NCBI GenBank assembly: GCA_039810085.1
Contig: JBDHWG010000008.1
Coordinates: 1 to 64,000, forward strand
DNA length: 64,000 nucleotides
Direction of reading: 5' to 3'
Origin: JBDHWG01 sp039810085
Lineage (GTDB): Bacteria > Chloroflexota > Anaerolineae > Epilineales > JAHCIE01
Positions 34,289 through 41,813 of the stretch are shown here, piece by piece; the stretch's first letter is position 1, and every line of letters begins with the position of its first letter. Below the pieces are notes generated by a model that worked only from the letters and a program-made list of their open reading frames with translations, ran no database searches and was not told the origin of the DNA. Made by a program: the position numbers and the translations under genes.

Positions 34289-34335
34289 TGCTGCTGATGA
34301 GTTGAGCGAGAGACGACGACCAGCTAGTCCGGACG

Positions 34336-35214
34336 CTAACCCTTCACACCGCCGGAGGCGAGGCCGCCGACCATGTAGCGCTGCAAGGCGAAGAACACGA
34401 TCAGGATGGGTATGGAGACGATGACGCTCATCGCTGCGAATTCCGACCAGGGCGTATTCGACGCATACTGACCCTGCATGCCGTAGAGGGCCATCGCCAG
34501 GGTGAACCAGTCGGGGTTCGAGATAAACTGCCACGAGAGGACGAACTCCGTCCACCCCGCCATGAAGCCGAACAGCGCGGTCACAGCGAGGCCCGGCAGC
34601 GCCAGCGGTAGCATGATACGGAAAAAGGTCTGGTTCAGCGTCGCGCCATCGACCGCCGCGGCTTCCTCGATGTCTTTGGGGATAGTATCGACGAAGCCCT
34701 TCATGTTCCAGATGGCGAAGGGTAACGCGCCGGAAATCATCGCCAGCCCGACGCCGAAGATCGAGTTGCGTATGGACGGACCTAACAGGATGTTCAACAT
34801 CACGAACAAGGCCGTCACTGTGGCGACACTGGGCAGCATGAGCACGAGGACGAAGAACAGCATGCCTGGCTGTCGGCCGGGGAAGTTGAAGCGCGAGAAG
34901 GCATAGGCCGCCGTTGTGCCAATCAAGACGGTGAGAATTGAGACGCCGATGCCAAGGATGGCGCTATTTGTCGCCAGCCTGGCGAAGCTGACCGGGTTGG
35001 GCGTGGGCTGGGTCAGCACCTTCTGGTAGGCGGCCAGCGAGATGCTCGGCGGGAAAAGGGAGCTGGGACGCGCGATATTGCGCGGGTCCAGCGACATGCC
35101 GATGATCCACAGAACTGGGAAAATCACAACGGCGAGTATCAGGAGCGCCGCCAGCTGAGATAGGAGCTGGTTGCGCAGAGGCATGGGCTTGACGGCGTCA
35201 GCTTGGGCAGCCAT
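34336..35214 (-). CDS. Sugar ABC transporter permease (MalG-type)
   Basis: A 292-residue permease with six spans. DIEEAAAVDGATLNQTFFRIMLPLALPG is the EAA loop that contacts the ATPase, and the C-terminal YMVGGLASGGVKG ends as in MalG/CUT1 permeases. The ATG at 35214 has AGGAGAC upstream. It is the last gene of a binding protein-permease-permease operon for a carbohydrate or glycoside. No ATPase gene accompanies it, so a shared MsmK/UgpC-type ATPase elsewhere is expected. Confidence 0.93.
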   Translation of the reverse strand: MAAQADAVKPMPLRNQLLSQLAALLILAVVIFPVLWIIGMSLDPRNIARPSSLFPPSISLAAYQKVLTQPTPNPVSFARLATNSAILGIGVSILTVLIGTTAAYAFSRFNFPGRQPGMLFFVLVLMLPSVATVTALFVMLNILLGPSIRNSIFGVGLAMISGALPFAIWNMKGFVDTIPKDIEEAAAVDGATLNQTFFRIMLPLALPGLAVTALFGFMAGWTEFVLSWQFISNPDWFTLAMALYGMQGQYASNTPWSEFAAMSVIVSIPILIVFFALQRYMVGGLASGGVKG

Positions 35215-35223
35215 AGCAGTCTC

Positions 35224-36543
35224 CTATTCGTTGATGGCCTGAGTGGCGCGCGAGTAGCGGTTGGTGATCAGGGTGATAATCGCCAGCACAACGAAGACGA
35301 TGTAGGCGAAGGAGGCGGCCACGCCGTAGGGGCGAGCGCTGCCGACGCCCGTGATGTTGACTGTCGTCTCGTTCACGAGACGGTAGGCCTGGGTCACCAA
35401 AATCTCGGTGCTATGGAGCGGACCACCACCGGAGATAAAGTAGATGACGTTGAACTGGTTGAACGTCATGGTCATGCCAATGATGATGGCCGGCACCATG
35501 GCCGGGCGCAACAGGGGAACGGTGACGTTCCAGAACTTGTCCCACCATGTCGCTCCATCGACAGACGCGGCCTCATACAGGTCCGACGGGATGCTGGCGA
35601 GACCGCCCGTGGCGACGGCCATCATGAACGGCCAGCCGAGCCAGATGTTGGCAATGAGCACTGCATAGAACGACAGCGGGAATAGCTCCCCGAACGTGTG
35701 CATCGAGGCAACGCCGCTCTGTCCACCGGCGCCCAGGATGAGGGGCAGAACGAACATGAAGACAATCTCAAGGACGACGAACCACGCGATGAGGAACTGC
35801 CACCAGCGCCGGCGCACCCTGGCGAAGAAGAACGGGATGATCAGCGCCAGGAACATGACGAACATCCAGAAGTAGACATTGGTGCTGTCGGGGGCGCGCA
35901 CAAAGGGCGGTATCCACGGGAACGGGGCTTCTGTCTGTTGCAGCCAGCGGATGTTACCCGGCAGCCCGATAGTGCGCAGGACCATGTTCACCGCGCCCGA
36001 TTGATCGTCGAACATATTGCGCCAGATCATCGCGGACACGAGCGCCGGCATGGCCCAGGGAATGACGAACAGGGCGCGGTAGAAGCCTTTGAACCACAGA
36101 CCCCGCTGGTTGAGCAGCAGGGCGATCACCACGCCCAGGCTGACGTGGAACACCAGGTTGACGAAGGTCCACATGAGGTTGAATAGCAAGATGCGCCAGA
36201 AGTCGAAGCCGCTCAGAACGCTGCCGAGGCCGCCGAAGAGAATGTCGGCATAGTTCCGCAAGCCGACCATGGCGGGCGAGTTGTAGTCGTCGGCCATCGC
36301 GCCGCCGGTGAAAGCGCCGACCATCTGCATGAGCAGGCTGTCGGTGCGCAGGTTGAGATTGCTGTAGTTGGTGAAGGACATCCAGAACTGGTAGATGAGC
36401 GGCCATAGGGTAATGATGGCCATGATCAGCGCCGCCGGCAGGATGTAGAGATAAGCGGTCACCGCCATGCGGCGCGACCGGTGGCCCGCCAGTTTACTGG
36501 CCGTAGCACTCACGCCGGGACGCGGTAATGTGCCTGATGCCAT
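35224..36543 (-). CDS. Sugar ABC transporter permease (MalF-type)
   Basis: A 439-residue permease. DLYEAASVDGATWWDKFWNVTVPLLRP is the EAA loop. Between the first core spans and the EAA region there is an insertion of about 100 residues (roughly 195-300) holding two extra hydrophobic segments and a basic loop (ARVRRRWW), so the protein is longer than usual CUT1 permeases. The ATG at 36543 has AAAGGAG eight bases upstream; a longer reading adds 35 unlike residues. It lies 9 bases from the malG-type gene. Confidence 0.92.
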   Translation of the reverse strand: MASGTLPRPGVSATASKLAGHRSRRMAVTAYLYILPAALIMAIITLWPLIYQFWMSFTNYSNLNLRTDSLLMQMVGAFTGGAMADDYNSPAMVGLRNYADILFGGLGSVLSGFDFWRILLFNLMWTFVNLVFHVSLGVVIALLLNQRGLWFKGFYRALFVIPWAMPALVSAMIWRNMFDDQSGAVNMVLRTIGLPGNIRWLQQTEAPFPWIPPFVRAPDSTNVYFWMFVMFLALIIPFFFARVRRRWWQFLIAWFVVLEIVFMFVLPLILGAGGQSGVASMHTFGELFPLSFYAVLIANIWLGWPFMMAVATGGLASIPSDLYEAASVDGATWWDKFWNVTVPLLRPAMVPAIIIGMTMTFNQFNVIYFISGGGPLHSTEILVTQAYRLVNETTVNITGVGSARPYGVAASFAYIVFVVLAIITLITNRYSRATQAINE

Positions 36544-36606
36544 GTCCAACGCTCCTTTACGTGGGTCAACACCATCGACGCGGGGGAGAAACTGAGGGAA
36601 AAGTGA

Positions 36607-36637
36607 GGGGAGGCGGTAGGCAAGCCACCGTCTCCCC
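36607..36637 (-). promoter_or_regulatory. Intra-operon hairpin between binding-protein and permease genes
   Basis: GGGGAGGCGGTAGG and CCACCGTCTCCCC around CAAG form an imperfect G/C-rich stem just after the binding-protein stop. Such stems commonly stabilise or partly terminate the message so that the binding protein is made in excess over the permeases. Confidence 0.5.
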
Positions 36638-36649
36638 ATGTCAATCAAG

Positions 36650-37990
36650 CTACGACTTCTTGTTGGCGGTGTTAATCGTCGCGCACGCCTGCTTCGTCGC
36701 GTCCTCGGGCGTGGCCTTGCCCTCGAGCACCTTGGTGATCATGTCACCGGCGGGCGTCCACACAGCGCCCATCTCCGGCTCGTTCGGGAAGTAGGTTGTG
36801 CTCTGTGTCTGCGCTAGGAAGCCCTTGAGGATCGGGTCATTCGTGCTCACGTTGGGGTTGGACGGGATGTGGCCGATCTTGGCGAAGGTCTCCTGCTGCT
36901 TGGGCTGGCTGAGGAAGTTCATGAACGCCAGGCCGGTGTTCTTGGCGTCACCCTTGGCGTTAGCATTGAGGAAGAGGTTCTTCGTGCCGAGGAACGGGGC
37001 GAACTTGCCGTTGGCTGGCGCAAAGGTCATGGGATCGACGACGGCGATCTTGTCCTGGCCGAGCGCCTTGACGTAGTCGCCGACGGCCCACGGGCCGTTG
37101 AAAATCATGCCGGCCTTGCCGTCTTTGAAAGCCGCGTCGAGCTTGCTGCCGTCGGTGTCGGCGATGACGTTCTGGGTCCCCTTGGCCTTCGCCATCCACT
37201 TCAGGCCCTCAACCGTGCCGGTGCCCTGATCCAGAATGCACTTACCCTGGGCGTCGAAGAGCTTGGCGCCCTCGGCGAACAGAACGCCGACAGAGTTGTA
37301 GAAGTTGGTGTTCAGGGCCAGGCCGTTCTGTTGCGCCATCGTCAGCAACTCATCCGCAGTCTTTGGCGCGGTCTTGACCTTGTCCTTGTTGATGAACAGC
37401 GCGACAGCCTCGGTCGACTCAGGGAACGCGTAGGTCTTGCCCTGGAACTTGTTGGCATCCACGGCCGCCTTGTTGAGATTGTTGAGGCCCGCCTGCTGAG
37501 CGGAGTCGTCGAGGGCCGCAATCAGCTTCGCCTGGGCCAGCTCGCCGATCCAGTCCTTGGGGCCGATGAGCAGGTCAGGGCCGCCGCCGGTCGAGGCCTC
37601 GGTCGTGTACTTGTTCTTCAACTGGTCGAACGGAACCTGAAGCAGATCCACCTTGGCGCCGGGCGTGGCGGCTTCGAAGTCCTTCACCACCTGGGCCAGG
37701 GTGTCGGCCTCTGCGCCGGTCCAGCCGTGCCACAGCTTGATGGGAACCGCCTTGACGGCGCCCGCCGCCGCGCCACCGGCTGCCGGGGCTGTCGCAGCCG
37801 CGCCACCAGCCGCTGCCTGCGTTGTGGCCGCTGGTTGTGGCTGCGCTGCCGCGCCACTCGCCGCCGTCGCCGCCGGTTGTGCTGCCGAGCCGCTGGAGGC
37901 GGGCGCCGATGTGGACGCTGCGCCGCCGCAAGCGGCAACCAGCAGACCGATGACCAGGACACCGAGGATGAACAATACTTTCTTACTCAT
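36650..37990 (-). CDS. Sugar ABC transporter substrate-binding lipoprotein
   Basis: A 446-residue lipoprotein. The lipobox LLVAACGG puts the anchor Cys at residue 21. An Ala/Gln/Thr linker of about 60 residues follows, then a family 1-type (MalE) binding fold from VPIKLWHGWTGAEADTLAQV. GKTYAFPESTEAVALFINKD and GKAGMIFNGPWAVGDYVK are typical blocks of maltose/oligosaccharide-binding proteins. The ATG at 37990 has GGAGGAG eight bases upstream. It leads the operon with two permeases. The sugar is not predictable, although the MalE-like blocks favour a maltodextrin-type ligand. Confidence 0.92.
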   Translation of the reverse strand: MSKKVLFILGVLVIGLLVAACGGAASTSAPASSGSAAQPAATAASGAAAQPQPAATTQAAAGGAAATAPAAGGAAAGAVKAVPIKLWHGWTGAEADTLAQVVKDFEAATPGAKVDLLQVPFDQLKNKYTTEASTGGGPDLLIGPKDWIGELAQAKLIAALDDSAQQAGLNNLNKAAVDANKFQGKTYAFPESTEAVALFINKDKVKTAPKTADELLTMAQQNGLALNTNFYNSVGVLFAEGAKLFDAQGKCILDQGTGTVEGLKWMAKAKGTQNVIADTDGSKLDAAFKDGKAGMIFNGPWAVGDYVKALGQDKIAVVDPMTFAPANGKFAPFLGTKNLFLNANAKGDAKNTGLAFMNFLSQPKQQETFAKIGHIPSNPNVSTNDPILKGFLAQTQSTTYFPNEPEMGAVWTPAGDMITKVLEGKATPEDATKQACATINTANKKS

Positions 37991-38111
37991 AGATAGGTCT
38001 CCTCCGTTGGAAATTGTTTATCGACATGCGCTTCTGCGTCGAAGCGCATACACACATGATGGAAGGGGTACAAGCGTGTCTGAGAACCTACGGGCGGCGC
38101 AACCTAAACTT

Positions 38112-38140
38112 ATTATGCTGCACAATGGCTGCAAGCGCAA
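38112..38140 (-). promoter_or_regulatory. Possible promoter for the sugar importer operon
   Basis: On the minus strand TTGCGC (38140-38135), 17 bases, then CATAAT (38117-38112) precede the binding-protein ATG by about 121 bases. The -35 match is poor, so confidence is low. Confidence 0.3.
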
Positions 38141-38158
38141 GTCTAATGGACAAACATT

Positions 38159-38187
38159 ACAGGCGTTAAGCTTTGCCTAACGCCTGT
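38159..38187. terminator. Perfect 10-bp hairpin upstream of the sugar importer
   Basis: ACAGGCGTTA (38159-38168) and TAACGCCTGT (38178-38187) are exact complements around a nine-base loop. It follows the DUF4126-type gene on the minus strand with a modest T-rich tail (AATGTTTGT), so it may terminate that gene. It could also serve as an operator for the importer downstream. Confidence 0.5.
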
Positions 38188-38218
38188 CAAGGGGGCTGTT
38201 GTTGCCGTGTCTGTTATG

Positions 38219-38800
38219 CTACGCCGAGCTGGCCCGCGAGGCTCTTCGCCGCCGCCAGGTGAACAGCAGTAGGCCGACAAAGGCCAGGGCGAGGATAAGG
38301 ATCACGGCGAACAGGAAAGGCAGCAGGATCGCGCCGAACGACACGATTGTCGCCGTAATATCCTCAGCGGTGCTGACAACCGGATTGCCGACGCCTGCCG
38401 TCGATGCGGTGACAAGCGGGCGGAAGCTGGCCTTGGCTGCGTGGACCGTCCCCGTCACCAAGAGGCCCGCAATGACGGCCAGCACCGGACTCATGTCCTG
38501 CACAGCGCCAGTCGTCGCGGCAAACAGGAGCGCGCCCGCCGCGGGCCGGACGAATGTGCCGACGATGTCGTTCAAGTGGTCCACGCCCGGAATCTTGTCG
38601 GCCAGGAACTCAATCGCCGCCAGAACGATGAGCACGCCGATAACCCAGGGACTTGTAAGCACGTCGTACGGCGGCGCTAGGACGAGCCAGTCCGTAAAGC
38701 GCGCCACCAGGGCGACGATGAGCAGGGGAATATAGGCGTTCAATCCCGTGGCTGCTGATAATCCGAAGGCTGTGGCAATGCTAGCAAGAGCCTGGATCAC
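38219..38800 (-). CDS. DUF4126-type membrane protein
   Basis: A 193-residue integral membrane protein with five or six hydrophobic segments, resembling the DUF4126 family. FGLSAATGLNAYIPLLIVALVARF and EFLADKIPGVDHLNDIVGTFVRPAAGALLFA are the recognisable blocks. Its function is unknown. The GTG at 38800 is chosen because AAGGAG lies six bases upstream; an upstream reading adds 45 residues of non-family sequence. The C-terminus is a strongly basic tail (WRRRRASR). A hairpin follows the gene. Confidence 0.8.
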   Translation of the reverse strand: MIQALASIATAFGLSAATGLNAYIPLLIVALVARFTDWLVLAPPYDVLTSPWVIGVLIVLAAIEFLADKIPGVDHLNDIVGTFVRPAAGALLFAATTGAVQDMSPVLAVIAGLLVTGTVHAAKASFRPLVTASTAGVGNPVVSTAEDITATIVSFGAILLPFLFAVILILALAFVGLLLFTWRRRRASRASSA

Positions 38801-38921
38801 GTCCGTCTCCTTCCTGAAGATAATGCCAGACGGCCGGTACACCTCATGCCGGCTCAACGAAATATACGTGCTATCGACGGCCAAAGTTCCAGGACGCCCG
38901 AAATCATGACGGACCCCCTTC

Positions 38922-38950
38922 TTGACAAGAAACACGCCCTATGCTATCGT
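38922..38950 (+). promoter_or_regulatory. Promoter for livG
   Basis: A perfect TTGACA (38922-38927), a 17-base spacer and TATCGT (38945-38950) stand about 58 bases before the ATG at 39009. The site makes the farther upstream start codon at 38922 impossible and so supports the shorter LivG. Confidence 0.5.
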
Positions 38951-39008
38951 CTTGCCCACCTCACTCATCGAAGAACACCTCTTCAGCTGGTATCGGGAAC
39001 GGGGGCGT

Positions 39009-39755
39009 ATGCATCTGTTGGAAACCCGTGAGCTGACCAAGGACTTCCGAGGCTTCCGCGCCATCGACGGGGTCGACCTCAACGTGGATGAGGGCACAAT
39101 CCATGCCCTCGTTGGACCGAATGGCGCGGGCAAAACGACTCTCTTTAACCTTATCACTGGTTTCCTCAAGCCGAGCGGGGGAACGATCCATTTTGACGGC
39201 GATACGGTCACCGGCCTGTCGCCCGATGACCTGACCCGCCGAGGCATGGCGCGCTCCTTCCAGATTACCAGCCTGTTCGAGCAGCAAACAGTTATCGAGC
39301 ATGTCGAGCTGGCCCTCCAGGCGAAGACCGGCCTCGGCTACCGCTTCTGGCGGAGCGACCGCCTGATGTCGCGCTTCCACGCCGAAGCGATGACGGCGCT
39401 CGCCGAGGTGGGGCTGACCGAGGTGGCCCACCGCCCTGTCCATAGCCTCCCCTACGGCCAGAAGCGCGCCTTGGAAATCGCCCTCGTCCTCGCCCTCAAC
39501 CCGAAGCTGATGCTCCTGGACGAGCCGACGGCAGGCATGGGGATGGAAGACGTGGACCGCATGATCGCGCTCATTCGCAAGGTCCGCGTCGGGCGCACGA
39601 TTATCCTGGTGGAGCACAACATGGGCGTCGTGTCCTCGCTCGCCGACCGCGTAACGGTGCTCCAGTATGGCCGCATCGTCGCCGACGGCACGTACGCCCA
39701 GGTGCGCGACGACCCCAAAGTCATCGAGGCGTACTTAGGACAAGCCCATGCCTAA
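39009..39755 (+). CDS. livG: Branched-chain amino-acid-type ABC transporter ATP-binding protein LivG
   Basis: A 248-residue ABC ATPase. GPNGAGKTT is Walker A, SLPYGQKRALEIA the LivG-style signature and LMLLDEPTAGM Walker B, with the HN switch in LVEHNMGVV. The first residues (MHLLETRELTKDFRGFRAIDGVDL) are normal for LivG. It energises import through LivHM. Unusually it is separated from livF by an antisense VOC gene and an unrelated plus-strand gene. Ligands of this importer class include branched-chain amino acids, urea and amides. Confidence 0.92.
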   Translation: MHLLETRELTKDFRGFRAIDGVDLNVDEGTIHALVGPNGAGKTTLFNLITGFLKPSGGTIHFDGDTVTGLSPDDLTRRGMARSFQITSLFEQQTVIEHVELALQAKTGLGYRFWRSDRLMSRFHAEAMTALAEVGLTEVAHRPVHSLPYGQKRALEIALVLALNPKLMLLDEPTAGMGMEDVDRMIALIRKVRVGRTIILVEHNMGVVSSLADRVTVLQYGRIVADGTYAQVRDDPKVIEAYLGQAHA

Positions 39756-39764
39756 ATACTGGTC

Positions 39765-40214
39765 CTACTTGGTGCGTCTGAAGGCGGGGCGCTCCTCGAT
39801 GGGTAGGGACGAGCCGTCGTCTCGCTGGAAGAACTCCAGGAAGTTGCCATCGGGGTCGGACACGTAGAGCTGAATGGGACCATCGCCGCGCGGCATCGGT
39901 CCGCCAATGATGTTGACGCCTTGCTCGCGGAGGTAGCTTTCGGTATCTTGTATGTCGTCAACTTCAAGGCCGAGGTGATGCACCATGCCACGGCTGGCCC
40001 CCGGCCCGCCGTCGCCAAAGCCGGCCTGGGTCGTCGTGTCTGCTTCGAGAAGTAGATGAATCTCGAATCCGTCACCGCGATACCACGCGCCGGCGAAGGT
40101 GAAGTTGGACGGTCGCGGTATCTCTTCGAGGCCAAGGACCTCGCCATAGAACCAGCGCGCCTTATCCAGGTCGCGGACGACAAGCGCGCTATGGTCAAGC
40201 TTCTTGATGTGCAT
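39765..40214 (-). CDS. VOC-superfamily (glyoxalase/dioxygenase-type) protein
   Basis: A 149-residue protein with two beta-alpha-beta-beta-beta modules. LDHSALVVRDLDKARWFYGEVLGLE is the first module. MVHHLGLEVDD and SDPDGNFLEFFQRDD supply a His and a Glu in metal-ligand positions, with another His in FEIHLLLE. The family includes glyoxalase I, ring-cleaving dioxygenases and thiol transferases; the substrate here is unknown. It is transcribed against the liv genes and sits in the split between livG and livF. Confidence 0.85.
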   Translation of the reverse strand: MHIKKLDHSALVVRDLDKARWFYGEVLGLEEIPRPSNFTFAGAWYRGDGFEIHLLLEADTTTQAGFGDGGPGASRGMVHHLGLEVDDIQDTESYLREQGVNIIGGPMPRGDGPIQLYVSDPDGNFLEFFQRDDGSSLPIEERPAFRRTK

Positions 40215-40340
40215 CTGGTTGCTCCATGGGCTTGGGCGATAGGAACTCTCGTCCCCATAGTGCGGGTTATTCTGCCCGCTGTCTCGTTGGGCGTCAACTT
40301 CGCTGTACCGGGCCTTATCCGCGACTCTGGTAGACTATGG

Positions 40341-40370
40341 CTATCTTGAATGGGTTTCAAGTCAAGATAG
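40341..40370. promoter_or_regulatory. Palindrome upstream of the EAD gene (possible operator)
   Basis: CTATCTTGA (40341-40349) and TCAAGATAG (40362-40370) are exact complements around 12 bases, ending 18 bases before the ATG at 40389. The spacing suits a dimeric repressor site or a 5' mRNA hairpin. No confident promoter hexamers were found next to it. Confidence 0.4.
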
Positions 40371-40388
40371 GTCGGGAACGGAGGTCGA

Positions 40389-40967
40389 ATGGCGAAACAC
40401 AAATTGGAAAGTTACTTCGAGGGCTCTCAGGAAGATGGCATTCTGCGGCCCCCTATGTCGGGTCTGGCAGTTGTTAATGTAAGGCGTGCTCTCAAGGAAC
40501 TCGGCTACAGAGTCGAGGAAGGAGACTACTACGACGAGGAGCTTGTTAATGTAGTTCGGCAATTTCAGAGAGATGTTAACCATTCCTCCCGAGATGGATT
40601 CGTTGGCCCGGGGACTCGTAAGCAACTTACTCAAGCGCTGATGGACATACCCAGCCGTGGCTTATTGGAAGAAAACGGCTTTTATTTCCTACTTAATCCG
40701 GCAAAATATTCTCGAGCTCGTATTCCAGCTCAACAGTGGGAGACCTATCGCAGGTACTTCTATAACATCCTCACGAAGAGCTTCAACGATGAGGAGTTAC
40801 GCGATCTCTGTTGGCAACTGGGCCTCGATTATCATAACCTTCCTGCTACAACAAAGGACGGGAAGGCGAGAGAATTGATCGATTACGTAGGACGCCACGA
40901 CTTGATATACAAGCTGGTTGATGTCGGTCAGAGTCTTCGGCCTAACATCAACTGGGAACCCAGTTAG
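40389..40967 (+). CDS. Peptidoglycan-binding-like domain fused to an effector-associated (Death-like) domain
   Basis: A 192-residue protein with no signal peptide or span. Residues ~25-85 match a PG_binding_1 fold (VNVRRALKELGYRVEEGDYYDEE, VVRQFQRDVNH, DGFVGPGTRKQLTQAL). Residues ~125-188 (FNDEELRDLCWQLGLDYHNLP, KARELIDYVGRHDL, LVDVGQSLRPNINW) match an effector-associated domain (EAD). EADs are Death-like helical adaptors that link sensors and effectors in bacterial conflict systems; I believe this is the EAD7-like class but the number is uncertain. G+C is near 49% by hand count against ~64% around it, which suggests acquisition. GGAGG lies 5 bases before the ATG. No matching EAD partner is visible in the window. 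Confidence 0.75.
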   Translation: MAKHKLESYFEGSQEDGILRPPMSGLAVVNVRRALKELGYRVEEGDYYDEELVNVVRQFQRDVNHSSRDGFVGPGTRKQLTQALMDIPSRGLLEENGFYFLLNPAKYSRARIPAQQWETYRRYFYNILTKSFNDEELRDLCWQLGLDYHNLPATTKDGKARELIDYVGRHDLIYKLVDVGQSLRPNINWEPS

Positions 40968-41028
40968 GCTACCCAGATTTGTCAATGCCAAGGTTCACTA
41001 TGTCGTAATAACAAGGTGAGTGGCGCTG

Positions 41029-41721
41029 ATGCTCAAAGTAGACAACCTTTCGGCGTGGTATGGGGAGGCGCAGGCGCTGCGCGACGTCAATCTAGAGATC
41101 AATGAGGGCGAGATCGTCACGCTGGTCGGGCGCAACGGCGCAGGCAAGACGACGCTCTTGCGCTCACTGATGGGGTTACATAATCAGGTGAAAGGCGGCA
41201 TCGTCTTCAACGGCGCCGACATCAGCCGTTTGCCCTGCCACGAGCGCGCCCGACGCGGCCTCGGCTACGTTCCCGACGACCGAGGCATCTATAGCAAGCT
41301 GTCGGTCGAGGAGAACCTGCGCTTGCCGCCGCGCGTCGGCGCCCAGGCGTGGAGCCTGGACCAGGTCTACGCCATGTTCCCGCGCCTGGGAGAGCGGCGG
41401 CGCAACCCCGGCTCCAAGCTGTCGGGCGGCGAGCAGCAGATGCTCGCCATTGCGCGTGTGTTGCGCATGGGCGCAACGATCCTGCTGCTCGACGAGCCGA
41501 CGGAGGGGCTGGCGCCGGTGCTGGTGAGCCAGGTGGGGGACATTCTCAAGGAAGCCCAGAAGCGCGGGCTGACCATCCTGCTCATCGAGCAGAACCTGCG
41601 CTTCGCCACGTCCGTCGCAGACCGCCACTATCTGCTCGTGAACGGTGAGGTGGTGGATGTGCTGTCGAATGCGGAGGTCCAGGCGCGAGAGGGCGAGCTG
41701 CTGGAACACCTGGGCGTCTGA
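41029..41721 (+). CDS. livF: Branched-chain amino-acid-type ABC transporter ATP-binding protein LivF
   Basis: A 230-residue ABC ATPase. GRNGAGKTT (Walker A), LSGGEQQMLAIARVL (signature), ILLLDEPTEGLAP (Walker B with the LivF-type EGLAP) and LLIEQNLRFA are diagnostic. The ATG at 41029 is preferred (AGGTGA nine bases upstream) over a GTG at 41020, which lies too close to that site. It works with LivG as an ATPase heterodimer for LivHM and starts the livF-K-H-M run. Confidence 0.93.
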   Translation: MLKVDNLSAWYGEAQALRDVNLEINEGEIVTLVGRNGAGKTTLLRSLMGLHNQVKGGIVFNGADISRLPCHERARRGLGYVPDDRGIYSKLSVEENLRLPPRVGAQAWSLDQVYAMFPRLGERRRNPGSKLSGGEQQMLAIARVLRMGATILLLDEPTEGLAPVLVSQVGDILKEAQKRGLTILLIEQNLRFATSVADRHYLLVNGEVVDVLSNAEVQAREGELLEHLGV

Positions 41722-41813
41722 ATGGTCCTGCTATGCTGCCGGGCGGCAACGCCCTGGCTCCATATAGCCCTGTCCGTGTAGTTGATGAAGACGAACACAA
41801 GGAGGAACCTCGC

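Noticed and set aside
39765..40214. Fosfomycin- or bleomycin-resistance protein
   Set aside because: The VOC fold is shared by many enzymes and no motif points to a drug substrate.
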